DNA of 64,000 bases from Streptomyces caelestis (lineage in GTDB: Bacteria; Actinomycetota; Actinomycetes; Streptomycetales; Streptomycetaceae): NCBI RefSeq assembly GCF_014205255.1, contig NZ_JACHNE010000001.1, forward strand, positions 434,001 to 498,000, read 5' to 3'. Position numbers and translations under genes: made by a program. Below are positions 8,684 through 18,750 of the stretch, in pieces; within the stretch, counting starts at the first letter, position 1, and each line of letters opens with the position of its first letter. The notes beneath the pieces were generated by a model. That model made no database searches and was not told the origin of the DNA. It was given only the letters and a program-made list of their open reading frames with translations.

Positions 8684-9316
8684 TCAGCCTGCGACAAAAC
8701 GGTGACATACCTCGCCACTCAGCCGACCGGGCGGCAGACGCCGGCCGAAGGCGACCAGCAGGAGGTCCTGCGCCGTGCCGTGCAGAGGTGTGCCGGTGCC
8801 GAAGGTCCAGTCGAGGTCGTCGGCCAGCAGCCGCACGCCGTCGAGGCGGGCGCCGAAGAACCGGGATGTGCGCGGGGCGACGGTGCCGAGGACGATGCGC
8901 AGCCGGTCCTCGGGGACGCGGCGGTCGAGGCCCAACGCGACGGTGACGTCCAGGCCGTGGACGACGTCGTGGGCCAGGGCCGCCGCGATGCCGCCGACCG
9001 GCGGCCGCCACGGGTGGTGGGCGTGCTCGCGCAGGAACGCGGCGAGCCGCTCGTCGGAGTGGGCGGCGGCGTCCCGCCGGGCGAGACGGTCCGCCACACG
9101 GTTGATGCTGCCGCGCGCCTTGGCCAGCTCCCACAGCACCGTCGCAGTGGAGTGCCGGAAGCCCATCGACATGTGCGCCACGACCTCGCGCACCCGCCAG
9201 CCCGCGCACAGGCTCGGTGCCTCCCACCAGGCGGGATCCAGGGCGCCGAACAGGTCGGCGAGTTCCGTGCGTTCGGCGGCGATGGCGGTGGTGACGTCGT
9301 GCGCTGCGGTTCCCAT
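8684..9316 (-). CDS. DinB/maleylpyruvate isomerase-like, mycothiol-dependent type protein
   Basis: About 210 residues of the TIGR03083-like family: an N-terminal four-helix DinB/MDMPI domain and a shorter C-terminal domain. Characteristic features are the CAGWRVREVVAHMSMG segment, where the GW-V-HM pattern contains the metal-binding His, and HDVVHGLDVTVALG later. Family members bind a divalent metal and often use mycothiol as cofactor; the exact reaction is unknown. A longer open frame continues upstream antisense into the LysR gene. ATG 9316 is chosen because homology begins there and because it leaves a 70-nt divergent promoter gap to the LysR start. Confidence 0.75.
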   Translation of the reverse strand: MGTAAHDVTTAIAAERTELADLFGALDPAWWEAPSLCAGWRVREVVAHMSMGFRHSTATVLWELAKARGSINRVADRLARRDAAAHSDERLAAFLREHAHHPWRPPVGGIAAALAHDVVHGLDVTVALGLDRRVPEDRLRIVLGTVAPRTSRFFGARLDGVRLLADDLDWTFGTGTPLHGTAQDLLLVAFGRRLPPGRLSGEVCHRFVAG

Positions 9317-9386
9317 ACGTCCAGGGTCGGTGCCGGTGATCCACAAGTCCAAGAGCTGGTCCTGCTGGCAACTAGCATGACCGCTT

Positions 9387-10334
9387 ATGGAGTTGAGGCA
9401 GCTGCGGTATCTCGTCGCCGTCGTGGAGGAGGGGGGCTTCACCCGGGCCGCCGAGCGGCTGCATGTGGCACAGCCGGGGGTGAGCGCGCAGATCCGGCAG
9501 CTGGAACGGGAGCTGGGCCGGCCGCTGCTGGACCGCTCCGGCCGGTCCGTGACACCGACGGAGGTCGGCGCGGCGGTGCTGCCGTACGCGCGTGCCGCGC
9601 TCGCGGCCGTGGACGGGATAGGGCAGGCGGTCGCGGAGTTCGGCGGGCTGCTGCGCGGCCGGGTCGGGATCGGCCTGGTGCCGGGCACGCTCGCGCACGA
9701 CATCGATGTGGCGGGGGTGCTGGCCGGCTTCCACGACGACCATCCGCAGGTGGAGATCACCCTCACCGAGGACACCTCGGACCGGATGCTGGCGGCACTT
9801 CGCCGCGGTGAGCTGGACCTCGCGGTGGTCGGACTTGCGGACAACGAGCCGCCGCCCGGCGTGGCCGTACGGGTGCTGGTCGACGTGCCGCTGGTGGTGG
9901 CCGTGGCCGAGGGCCATCCGCTGCTGGCGGCTTACGCGGGCCGTACGGCGGTGCCGCCGGCGGCCCTGCGGGAGCACGCGCTGGTCAGCCTGCCGTCCGG
10001 CACGGGGGTGCGCGGAGCGCTGGAGGCGGTGTGCGCGCAGGCAGGCTTCCGCCCACGCGTCCACTTCGAGGCGGCGGCCCCGGAAGCGCTCACGCGCCTC
10101 GCCGCGCGCGGGCTCGGGGCCGCCGTCGTCCCGCAGCCGGAGGCCCCCGGCGAACTGCACACCCTGCGCATCGACCACCCCGGGGCACGCGGCCGCATCG
10201 CCCTGGCCTGGCGCACGGACGGCCCTTCGGGTCCGGCGGCCAGGGCTCTGCTGGGGCGACTGCGGGAGGCGTTGCCGCCATCGGTCCGGGGGCTGACCTC
10301 GTCAGGGCCGCGGTGCGTGGCGCCTCAGCGGTAG
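9387..10334 (+). CDS. LysR-family transcriptional regulator
   Basis: DNA-binding regulator, 315 residues. The N-terminal 60 residues form the LysR winged HTH (MELRQLRYLVAVVEEGGF, then RLHVAQPGVSAQIRQLE). Residues about 90-290 form the periplasmic-binding-protein-like effector domain. It is transcribed divergently from the DinB-like gene, with only 70 nt between the starts, so that gene is its likely target; LysR proteins commonly regulate a divergent neighbour and themselves. Its 3' end overlaps the converging SDR gene by 10 nt. Effector unknown. Confidence 0.92.
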   Translation: MELRQLRYLVAVVEEGGFTRAAERLHVAQPGVSAQIRQLERELGRPLLDRSGRSVTPTEVGAAVLPYARAALAAVDGIGQAVAEFGGLLRGRVGIGLVPGTLAHDIDVAGVLAGFHDDHPQVEITLTEDTSDRMLAALRRGELDLAVVGLADNEPPPGVAVRVLVDVPLVVAVAEGHPLLAAYAGRTAVPPAALREHALVSLPSGTGVRGALEAVCAQAGFRPRVHFEAAAPEALTRLAARGLGAAVVPQPEAPGELHTLRIDHPGARGRIALAWRTDGPSGPAARALLGRLREALPPSVRGLTSSGPRCVAPQR

Positions 10335-11239
10335 CCGGTCGTGTCGGCCGGCTTGCCCGCGTCCTGCACCTCGACGAGGTAGCGCCAGGCGTCCGGGCGG
10401 CTGCCGTCGAGGTCGGTGAAGCCGTACTCCCGGGCCAGGCCGCCGCTGGAGAGGGAGCGGCCGTTCCAGCGCGCCACGTCGGGGTCGGCGGCGAGCGCGA
10501 CCACGGCCCGGCCGACGTAGCGCGGGGTCTCCGAGATGGCGAAGTGGGGGACGCGCTCCAGGGCGTCGCGCCAGTTGTCCTCCCGTACCCCGTAGATGTC
10601 GAGCATCATCTCCGAGCGCAGCCAGCCGGGGGTGAGGGCGACGGCGGTGGCGCCGCGCGGGCCGAGTTCGTGGCCGAGGGCGAAGGCCATGCGCAGGACG
10701 GATGCCTTGGCGAGGTCGTAGAAGAAGTTCACGCGGTAGTTGCCGGCGTTGTAGTCGGCGGTGCCGTCGGTGACCTCGACGACCAGGCCGCCGGGATTGC
10801 GCAGCAGCAGGGGCAGGGCGTGGTGGCTGGTGATCGCGTGCGTCTCGACCGCGAGTCTGAGCAGGCGCAGGCCGTTGTCGAGGTCGTGCTCCCAGAGCGG
10901 GCTCTCCCACTCGAAGAGCTTCTCGCCGCCCCAGATGTCGTTGACCAGGACGTCGAGGCGGCCCTGTTCGTCGGCGATGCGGTCGACGAGGGCGCGGACC
11001 TGTGCCGGGTCGAGGTGGTCGGTGGGTACGGCGACGCCCTGCCCGCCGGCCTCGGTGACCAGGTCGGCGGTGTCCTCGATGGTCTCGGGCCGGTCGTACT
11101 CCGAGCGGCGGGTGCGGGTGCTGCGTCCGGTGACGTAGACGGTGGCGCCCGCCGCGCCGAGTTCCACCGCCATGCCCCGTCCGGCGCCCCGGGTCGCACC
11201 GGCGACCAGTGCGACCTTGCCCTTCAGTGGAGCTGACAT
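10325..11239 (-). CDS. SDR-family oxidoreductase
   Basis: Short-chain dehydrogenase/reductase, 304 residues. It has the cofactor turn GATRGAGRGMA near residue 14 and the conserved VNDIWGG (in place of the more usual NNAG). The YxxxK catalytic pair appears as YDLAK, and a PGW segment follows it. Residue TGR-STR after the second strand suggests NADP(H) preference. Chain length is above the 250-residue classical SDR, with a C-terminal extension. ATG 11239 has GGGAGG eight bases upstream and is preferred to an upstream in-frame start at 11299. Substrate unknown. It lies 90 nt downstream of the metallo-beta-lactamase-fold gene on the same strand. Confidence 0.88.
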   Translation of the reverse strand: MSAPLKGKVALVAGATRGAGRGMAVELGAAGATVYVTGRSTRTRRSEYDRPETIEDTADLVTEAGGQGVAVPTDHLDPAQVRALVDRIADEQGRLDVLVNDIWGGEKLFEWESPLWEHDLDNGLRLLRLAVETHAITSHHALPLLLRNPGGLVVEVTDGTADYNAGNYRVNFFYDLAKASVLRMAFALGHELGPRGATAVALTPGWLRSEMMLDIYGVREDNWRDALERVPHFAISETPRYVGRAVVALAADPDVARWNGRSLSSGGLAREYGFTDLDGSRPDAWRYLVEVQDAGKPADTTGYR

Positions 11240-11329
11240 GTCCGACCTCCCGAGACCGTGGCTGCTTGTCGCCTCCAGGGTGACGGGTAAGCCGGACATC
11301 TTCTGTCGCCTTTTGCGAGCGACACGCGA

Positions 11330-11959
11330 TCAGTGGCCGCGGGCGATCCACTCCTGGAGGTGCGGGGCCTCCGCGCCGATGGTCGTGGAGTCTCCGTGGC
11401 CGGTGAGGACCTTCGTCTCGGGCGGCAGCGTGAGGAGGCGGTCGCGGATCGAGTCGATGATCGTCGGGAAGTGCGAGAAGGACCGGCCGGTGGCGCCGGG
11501 GCCGCCCTGGAAGAGGGTGTCCCCGGTGAAGACGGTGGCGAGCCCGGGGTCGTACAGGCACACCGCGCCGGGCGCGTGCCCCGGCGTGTGCAGGACCCGC
11601 AGGTCGGCGCCGCCCGCCTCGATCACCTGGCCGTCGACCAGCCAGGCGTCGGGCTCGCGGTCCGGGTGGGTCTGCTTCCACAGCGGCAGGTCGTCGCGGT
11701 GCAGCCAGATGGTGGCCCCGGTGCGCTCGGCGAGGGCGGGGGCGGCGTCGATGTGGTCGTTGTGGGCGTGGGTGCACACGATGGCCGTGAGCCGACGGTC
11801 TCCCACGGCCTCGGCGATGGCGTCGGCGTCGTGCGCGGCGTCGATGACGATCGCCTCGTGGTCGTCGCCGACGATCCACACGTTGTTGTCGACGTCCCAG
11901 GTGCCGCCGTCGAGGCTGAACTGCCCGGAAGTGACGAGGTGTTCGACGCGCGGGGCCAT
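11330..11959 (-). CDS. Metallo-beta-lactamase-fold hydrolase, mycothiol/formaldehyde detoxification partner
   Basis: Zinc hydrolase of the glyoxalase II-like group, 209 residues. The metal-binding signature THAHNDHID (HxHxDH) is near residue 60, followed by a second His in HTPGHAPG and an Asp in FTGDTLF. Its ATG overlaps the stop of the upstream dehydrogenase gene in an ATGA arrangement, so the two are translationally coupled. In mycobacteria, mscR is likewise followed by a gene for an MBL-fold protein, and hydrolysis of S-formylmycothiol or another mycothiol thioester is the obvious proposal. That step is inferred from context. Confidence 0.85.
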   Translation of the reverse strand: MAPRVEHLVTSGQFSLDGGTWDVDNNVWIVGDDHEAIVIDAAHDADAIAEAVGDRRLTAIVCTHAHNDHIDAAPALAERTGATIWLHRDDLPLWKQTHPDREPDAWLVDGQVIEAGGADLRVLHTPGHAPGAVCLYDPGLATVFTGDTLFQGGPGATGRSFSHFPTIIDSIRDRLLTLPPETKVLTGHGDSTTIGAEAPHLQEWIARGH

Positions 11960-13047
11960 CACAGCACCACCACCGAACGCAGCACGTCGCCGTGGTGCAT
12001 CCGCTCGAACGCCTTCTCCACCTCGTCCAGCTGGATGGTCTCGGTGACGAACGCCCCGAGGTCCAGGCGCCCTTGCAGGTGCAGGTCGATCAGCATGGGG
12101 AAGTCGCGGGAGGGCAGGCAGTCGCCGTACCACGACGACTTCAGCGCCCCGCCGCGCCCGAACACGTCCAGCAGCGGCAGTTCGAGCTTCATCTCGGGGG
12201 TGGGCACGCCGACCAGGACGACCGTGCCGGCGAGGTCGCGGGCGTAGAAGGCCTGCTTGTACGTCTCCGGGCGGCCGACGGCCTCGATGACGACGTCGGC
12301 GCCGAAGCCGCCGGTGAGTTCGCGGATCGCCTCGACCGGGTCGCTCTCGCGCGAGTTGACGGTGTGGGTGGCGCCCATGGTCCGGGCCGTCTCCAGCTTG
12401 CGGTCGTCGATGTCGACGGCGATGATCTTCGCCGCTCCGGCGAGGTGCGAGCCGGCGATGGCGGCGTCACCGACGCCTCCGCAGCCGATGACGGCGACCG
12501 TGTCGCCCCGGCCGACGTTTCCGGTGTTGATCGCGGCGCCGATGCCCGCCATGACGCCGCAGCCGAGCAGCCCGGCCACCTGCGGGGCGACCGCCGGATC
12601 GACCTTGGTGCACTGCCCGGCCGCGACCAGCGTCTTCTCGGCGAAGGCGCCGATGCCGAGGGCCGGGGAGAGCTCCTGGCCGGTCGAGGCGAGGGTCATC
12701 TTCTGCCCGGCATTGTGGGTGTCGAAGCAGTACCAGGGCCGCCCGCGCAGACAGGCGCGGCATTTCCCGCACACCGCACGCCAGTTGAGGACCACGAAGT
12801 CACCGGGCTCGACGTCGGTGACGCCGTCGTCGACCGCCTCGACCACGCCCGCGGCCTCGTGCCCGAGCAGGAAGGGGAAGTCGTCGCTGATGCCGCCCTG
12901 CTTGTAGTGCAGATCGGTGTGGCACACCCCGCAGGCCTGGACGCGCACGACCGCCTCCCCCGGGCCGGGGTCGGGCACGACGATGGTCTCGATCCGTACC
13001 GGCTCGTCCTTGCCCGGTGCGATCACACCGCGTACTTCCTGGGCCAT
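11959..13047 (-). CDS. mscR: S-(hydroxymethyl)mycothiol dehydrogenase / nitrosomycothiol reductase
   Basis: Zinc-dependent alcohol dehydrogenase, 362 residues, class III-like. Catalytic zinc ligands are visible in CGVCHTDLH and GHEAAG. The structural zinc lobe has the four-Cys set ([15 protein letters not shown]), and the Rossmann turn is [12 protein letters not shown]. The sequence strongly resembles the actinobacterial mycothiol-dependent formaldehyde dehydrogenase group, which oxidises the spontaneous mycothiol-formaldehyde adduct with NAD and can also reduce S-nitrosomycothiol. It overlaps the following MBL-fold hydrolase by 4 nt. Cytoplasmic. Symbol by resemblance to the mycobacterial gene; not checked by alignment. 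Confidence 0.88.
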   Translation of the reverse strand: MAQEVRGVIAPGKDEPVRIETIVVPDPGPGEAVVRVQACGVCHTDLHYKQGGISDDFPFLLGHEAAGVVEAVDDGVTDVEPGDFVVLNWRAVCGKCRACLRGRPWYCFDTHNAGQKMTLASTGQELSPALGIGAFAEKTLVAAGQCTKVDPAVAPQVAGLLGCGVMAGIGAAINTGNVGRGDTVAVIGCGGVGDAAIAGSHLAGAAKIIAVDIDDRKLETARTMGATHTVNSRESDPVEAIRELTGGFGADVVIEAVGRPETYKQAFYARDLAGTVVLVGVPTPEMKLELPLLDVFGRGGALKSSWYGDCLPSRDFPMLIDLHLQGRLDLGAFVTETIQLDEVEKAFERMHHGDVLRSVVVL

Positions 13048-13237
13048 GCTGACTCCTTCGTCGGCTTCGTCGGCCGGATGCCTTCCCTTCCGACCCTACG
13101 CGCGACTGATCAGCAAGGGATGCGGATCGGCCACCCGCGGGTGCCGTATCACCAGCTCAGGCGCTGTCCGAAAACGCCGGGCAGCGCACCGGCGGCCCCC
13201 GTAACCTGAACGCTCCGCCCGACGCCGAAGGAGCGAC

Positions 13238-14992
<1,755 letters not shown>

Positions 14993-15004
14993 GCCACCGG
15001 GCAT

Positions 15005-15044
15005 GCGTGAGGGCCGCCCGAGCCGGGCGGCCCTCGTCGCACGC
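15005..15044 (+). terminator. Hairpin terminator after the ABC exporter
   Basis: Perfect inverted repeat GAGGGCCGCCC (15009-15019) / GGGCGGCCCTC (15025-15035), loop of five bases, with outer arms GCGTG/CACGC. It begins about 12 nt after the stop at 14992. There is no U-tract, as is usual for Streptomyces terminators. Confidence 0.7.
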
Positions 15045-15163
15045 GCTGCCGTCGGGGCCGGACGTCCGGAAGCCGCGTCGGCCGCGTTCGCCATCGGCGC
15101 GGCGAGGCCGATGACACCCACGGCGAGACCAACGGCGGCGACGATACGTCGTGTTGAGATCAT
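15045..15163 (-). pseudogene. Possible remnant of a small secreted peptide gene
   Basis: Read on the minus strand from 15163, the frame begins with a convincing Sec signal peptide: MISTRRIVAAVGLAVGVIGL, then AAPMANAADAASG. Small secreted Streptomyces peptides often begin almost exactly this way. After about 35 residues similarity to anything recognisable stops. The frame then runs into the exporter terminator and on, without a stop, antisense to the ABC gene to 13652. The upstream ribosome-binding site is weak (GACGGGC). I read it as a truncated gene rather than a functional one; a chance open frame cannot be excluded. Together with the terminator this fills most of the 345-base gap before the next gene. 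Confidence 0.3.
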
Positions 15164-15337
15164 GCCCGTCGCAGTGCCGGCGGGTCCCCGGCGGACACGG
15201 GCGGGCGGTTCCGCTCACCGGTCAGGCCCAGTGGCCGGGCTGCGTTTGCCGAGCCCGCCGGACGGGAGGAGGCTCGACAGGAGAGACCCCTCGCGGCCCG
15301 GTCCCGACCGGGTCGCGGCCCTTCGAAGGAGGTCATC

Positions 15338-15703
15338 ATGGGAACTGCGGCAGACCCCGCCTTCGACCGCGAGACACTGCGCCGGGCCGTGGAAGGCCAG
15401 AGCCCGGACATCCTCCTCTCGCTCTACGCGGACGACGCGGAGTTCCGCATCGTCGACCGCACGAGCCAGCCCAGCCACCCCAAGGTCCTGCACGGCCGGG
15501 ACGAGATCAGCGGGATGCTGGAGGACGTCTACAGCCGCGACATGTCGCACAAGCTGGAGCGGTGCGTCATCCAGGGCGACGAGGCCGCCTACAGCGAGAG
15601 CTGCGAGTACGCGGACGGGGTGCGCGTCCTGTCCGAGTCGATGATCTCGCTGCGGGACGGCAAGATCGCCGAGCAGACCCTGGTCCAGGCCTGGGACGAG
15701 TAG
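15338..15703 (+). CDS. SnoaL/NTF2-like domain protein
   Basis: Small cytoplasmic protein of the NTF2/SnoaL fold, 121 residues. Typical features are an N-terminal helix (DRETLRRAVEGQ), an LYADDAEFRIVD strand, an HGRDEISGMLEDVY segment and the late ESMISLRDGKIAEQTLVQ strand. Members include cyclases, isomerases and stress proteins, so no reaction is assigned. The start is unusually well supported by AAGGAGGT seven bases upstream of the ATG. It is followed by a remnant of a folD-like gene. No operon partner. Confidence 0.8.
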   Translation: MGTAADPAFDRETLRRAVEGQSPDILLSLYADDAEFRIVDRTSQPSHPKVLHGRDEISGMLEDVYSRDMSHKLERCVIQGDEAAYSESCEYADGVRVLSESMISLRDGKIAEQTLVQAWDE

Positions 15704-15770
15704 GCGGACACCCCGTTGCCGGGCTTCGTGTCCTGCCCGCCGGGCGGATCATGCGGCTCCGTCCGGCAAG

Positions 15771-15860
15771 CGGGCCGTGGTCGTGGGCCGGGACGTCAAA
15801 CCCGGCACCGTCATGATCGACGCCGGGTGCAACCCCGGCAACGTCGGCGACGTCGTCAGG
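15771..15860 (+). pseudogene. Remnant of a FolD-like gene (3' fragment)
   Basis: Translating from 15771 gives RAVVVGRDVKPGTVMIDAG followed by CNPGNVGDVV. The second part matches the C-terminal hallmark of methylenetetrahydrofolate dehydrogenase/cyclohydrolase (VKPGxxVIDxGxN...GNVGDV). The VVVGR piece resembles the earlier nucleotide-binding segment of the same family, so an internal deletion may have joined the two. There is no start codon, no ribosome-binding site and no rest of the gene. It abuts the stop of the imine-reductase gene at 15884. Not expressed as a working enzyme. Confidence 0.5.
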
Positions 15861-15883
15861 CGCTGTACGACGTCCAGCCGGTG

Positions 15884-16771
15884 TCAGGCCTCGCTGTCGG
15901 CGGGCTTCCTCAGGACCTCGATCAGGCTGGCGTAACTGTCCTGTCCGTGGCCGGCGGCGGCGGCCTTCTCCATGGCGGCCTTCAGGAGTTCCGGCAGCGC
16001 GTTGTCGATGCCGCGGGCCGCCGCCGCGTGGATGAGGTGGTCGATGGCCGCGATCTGCACGTCGACGGTGGCGTCGTCACCCGGGTAGCGGCCGGCGTCC
16101 ACCTGGGGCGCGTACGTGGTGAGGAAGCCGGCCACCGCGCCCAGCCAGCGGATCGCGACCGGAGTGAAGGCGGTGGCCGATGTCCGCTCGGCGCCGACCA
16201 GTGCGGTGCCGTGCAGCCAGCCGGTCATGGTGGACCACATCAGGCCGAGCAGGGCGGCGTCGTAGAGGGAGGCGAGGCCGGGGTCGGTGCCCAGGTGGAG
16301 GGGGTCGCCGAGGGTCGCCAGGGTGGGGCGGTGGGCGTCGAAGACCTCCCGGGAGCCGCTGTAGAGGAACATCATGGCGGGGTCGCCGACGCCGGGCGGG
16401 GTGGTCATGATGGCGCCGTCGAGGTAGCCGGCCCCGTGGGAGTGGGCCCACTTGACGGCCTCGTGGGCCTGCTCGGGGGAGCCGGAGGTGAGGTTGACCA
16501 GGGTTCTGCCCGCCAGCTCGCCGGCGGCCGGGTCGAGGACGGAGTACAGCGTCTCGTAGTCCAGCACACAGGCGATCGTCAGCGGGGAGGCGGCGATCGC
16601 CTCCCGGGGCGTGCCGGCCAGGCGGGCCCCCCGGTCGACCAGGGAGCGCGCCTTGTCCGGGGAACGGTTCCAGACGGTGGTGGGGTGTCCCCGGTCCAGC
16701 AGCGCGGCGGCCAGTGCCGAGCCCATCGAGCCCAGTCCGACGACGGTGACCGGCCGGTGTTCTGCGTTCAT
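15884..16771 (-). CDS. NAD(P)-dependent imine reductase-like protein
   Basis: Beta-hydroxyacid-dehydrogenase-type oxidoreductase, 295 residues, closest in pattern to imine reductases (IREDs). The N-terminal Rossmann domain has VVGLGSMGSALAAALLDRGH; the SerArg pair after WN (WNRSPDK) fits NADPH binding. The C-terminal helical domain carries DPGLASLYDAALLGLMW, with Asp171 where characterised IREDs carry an Asp or Tyr, and the closing AAGHGQDSYASLIEVLR motif. These enzymes reduce cyclic imines to amines. GAGGAG seven bases upstream supports ATG 16771. A GlxA-type regulator is transcribed divergently 128 nt away and is the likely controller. The natural substrate is unknown. Confidence 0.8.
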   Translation of the reverse strand: MNAEHRPVTVVGLGSMGSALAAALLDRGHPTTVWNRSPDKARSLVDRGARLAGTPREAIAASPLTIACVLDYETLYSVLDPAAGELAGRTLVNLTSGSPEQAHEAVKWAHSHGAGYLDGAIMTTPPGVGDPAMMFLYSGSREVFDAHRPTLATLGDPLHLGTDPGLASLYDAALLGLMWSTMTGWLHGTALVGAERTSATAFTPVAIRWLGAVAGFLTTYAPQVDAGRYPGDDATVDVQIAAIDHLIHAAAARGIDNALPELLKAAMEKAAAAGHGQDSYASLIEVLRKPADSEA

Positions 16772-16899
16772 GCCCAACTCCTCGTGTTTCCTTGTCGGAT
16801 GACGTGTGATCACGTACGGACACGGTCGCAGGGCACGAAGATCGGGAACAGTGACAGCGGTGACGGCCTCCACCAAATTCCTGCCATAGGCTGGGGAGC

Positions 16900-17925
16900 A
16901 TGAGCGCCGGTACTGTCGCCGTGGTCGTGACCGAGGAGATCGGGGTCCCCTCGTGGGATCTGTACGAACTGAGCATCCCGTGCACGGTGTTCGGCAAGCC
17001 GCAGCCCGATCTGGCCGATCCCTGGTACCACCTGCGGCTGTGCGGGACCGGGGCCGGGCCGGAGGCGGGGGACGGTGCGGCGGACGGTCACGGGCTGAGC
17101 CTGCGCACCCGGTACGGGCTGGACGATCTGGTCGGTGCCGACACGGTCATCGTGCCGTCGGTGCCCGACCCGTGCGTCGAGGAGGGCAGGCCGCTGCCGC
17201 GGGAGCTGATCAGGGCCCTGCGCCGGGCTCATGACGCGGGCGCCCGCATGGTCTCCCTGTGTACGGGTGCCTTCGCGCTCGCCGAGGCGGGGCTGCTCGA
17301 CGGACGGCGTGCCACCGCCCACTGGATACACACCGCACAGCTGGCCGAGCGCTACCCGAAGGTGCAGGTCGACGCGTCGGTGCTGTACGTGGACGACGGC
17401 GACGTGCTCACCAGCGCGGGACTGACCGCCGGACTCGACCTGTGTCTGCACCTGGTGCGGCGTGACCTCGGCGCGCACGTCGCGAACCAGCTGGCGCGCC
17501 GCATGGTGGTCCCCGCCCACCGGCCGGGCGGGCAGGCGCAGTTCATCGAGCTGTCCGTGCCGGCCAGCGACGACGCGGGGCTGGCACCCGTTCTCGAATG
17601 GGCGCGGGCCAACCTGGACCGGTCGCTGACCGTGGCCGATCTGGCGCGGCGGGCCGCGATGAGCCCGCGTACGTTCTACCGGCGGCTCCAGGCCGCCACC
17701 GGGACGACACCTCTCCAGTGGCTTCTCGACCAGCGGCTCGGACGCGCCCGGTCACTGCTGGAGTCGACGGACCTGCCGATCGAGAAGGTCGGGGAGCTGA
17801 GCGGCCTGGGCACGGCCAACAATCTCCGCCACCACTTCCTGAGGCACCTCGGGGTGTCGCCCGGCGACTACCGGCGGGCCTTTCCAGGAGCCCGGACGAC
17901 CGGGCGTGACCGTACGCGGGTCTGA
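16900..17925 (+). CDS. GlxA-family transcriptional regulator (DJ-1/PfpI plus AraC HTH)
   Basis: Regulator of 341 residues with two domains. Residues about 5-190 form a DJ-1/PfpI (glutamine amidotransferase-like) sensor with the nucleophile-elbow-like SLCTGAFALAEAGLLDG and the HW segment after it. Residues about 225-335 form an AraC-type double HTH (LTVADLARRAAMSPRTFYRR and the second helix pair ending GVSPGDYRRAF). The DJ-1 domain in this family usually senses a small metabolite. It is divergent from the imine reductase gene, the natural target candidate. It ends 1 nt before the converging TetR gene stop at 17927. Confidence 0.9.
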   Translation: MSAGTVAVVVTEEIGVPSWDLYELSIPCTVFGKPQPDLADPWYHLRLCGTGAGPEAGDGAADGHGLSLRTRYGLDDLVGADTVIVPSVPDPCVEEGRPLPRELIRALRRAHDAGARMVSLCTGAFALAEAGLLDGRRATAHWIHTAQLAERYPKVQVDASVLYVDDGDVLTSAGLTAGLDLCLHLVRRDLGAHVANQLARRMVVPAHRPGGQAQFIELSVPASDDAGLAPVLEWARANLDRSLTVADLARRAAMSPRTFYRRLQAATGTTPLQWLLDQRLGRARSLLESTDLPIEKVGELSGLGTANNLRHHFLRHLGVSPGDYRRAFPGARTTGRDRTRV

Positions 17926-17926
17926 G

Positions 17927-18601
17927 TCAGTCCCGCGGGCTCCACCCCGGCGGCCGCAAAATCCCCAGCAGCTGCCGGACCAGTTCGTCGACGACCTCGT
18001 CCAGCGTCGCGTCGACCCAGCCGGCACTCCAGTCGTGCAGCAGGCCGTTGACGCTGCCGATGAAACCCGTCGCGGCGAGGCGGTAGTCGCGGGGTGCCGC
18101 CTCCCCGCGCGCGGCGGCCCCCCGGGCTTCGGCGCAGATGAGGTCGACCCAGCCGGCCCGGCGGGCGAGCCGCTGCTCCTCCAGGCGCGGGCTGACGCCG
18201 ATGATCTCGACGAAGGTGAGGCGGACCCGGCGTGGATCGGCGGCGACGTTCCCGGCGTAGGCGCGGAAGATCGCGGTCGCGCGTTCGACGAGCGGCAGGT
18301 CCGCCGCGCCGGCCGCCGCCTCCAGCACCGCCGCCTCGGCCCAGTCGTTGACCTGGAGGTGCAGCGCCGCGAGCACGTCCTCCAGGGTGCGGAACTCCTC
18401 GTAGAACTGACGGGTCGACAGGCCGGCCGCCTCGCTGAGCGCCGCGACGGTGGTGGCGCGGAAACCGGGGGTGTCGCCGAACAACTGGAGCGCGGCGTCC
18501 AGGAACCGCCGGCGCCGCTCGGCCTGCCGCTCCTCGGCGGTCTTGCCGCCGTAGCGGCCGGTCGGCGCTCTGAGTCTGCCCGGCACCGGCTCTCCCTTCA
18601 T
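17927..18601 (-). CDS. TetR-family transcriptional regulator
   Basis: Repressor of about 224 residues. The HTH lies near residues 30-75 (RRRRFLDAALQLFGDTPGF, then TTVAALSEAAGLSTRQFYEEF); the remaining helices form the ligand and dimer domain. Start choice is uncertain. ATG 18601 lacks a good ribosome-binding site, while GTG 18586, five codons later, has AAGGGAG just upstream; the frame is also open to a GTG at 18646. It is divergent from the secreted beta-propeller gene at 18751. A near-ideal TetR operator palindrome lies in the gap at 18675-18690, so autoregulation and control of that gene are likely. Ligand unknown. Confidence 0.88.
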   Translation of the reverse strand: MKGEPVPGRLRAPTGRYGGKTAEERQAERRRRFLDAALQLFGDTPGFRATTVAALSEAAGLSTRQFYEEFRTLEDVLAALHLQVNDWAEAAVLEAAAGAADLPLVERATAIFRAYAGNVAADPRRVRLTFVEIIGVSPRLEEQRLARRAGWVDLICAEARGAAARGEAAPRDYRLAATGFIGSVNGLLHDWSAGWVDATLDEVVDELVRQLLGILRPPGWSPRD

Positions 18602-18674
18602 CCGCTGGAGCACCCGTCCTCGCCCGAACACGATTTTGTCGTGCACGCGGTCTTGTGAAGAAGGCCGCCCCTTC

Positions 18675-18690
18675 CTTACTTTGCAGTAAG
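18675..18690. promoter_or_regulatory. Probable TetR operator
   Basis: Perfect palindrome CTTACT-TTGC-AGTAAG between the divergent TetR gene and the beta-propeller gene. Arm sequence and spacing resemble operators of FabR/AcrR-like TetR proteins. It lies 61 nt upstream of the beta-propeller start, where a promoter core would be expected. Confidence 0.6.
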
Positions 18691-18750
18691 TTCATTCTGA
18701 AAGCACGTGTGTTCAGATTCCTCACCCCACCCGCAGAGGAGGGATCAGCC

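Noticed and set aside
15003..15644. Plus-strand frame over the exporter terminator and the NTF2 gene
   Set aside because: It overlaps the well-supported NTF2-like gene in another frame and begins inside a hairpin.
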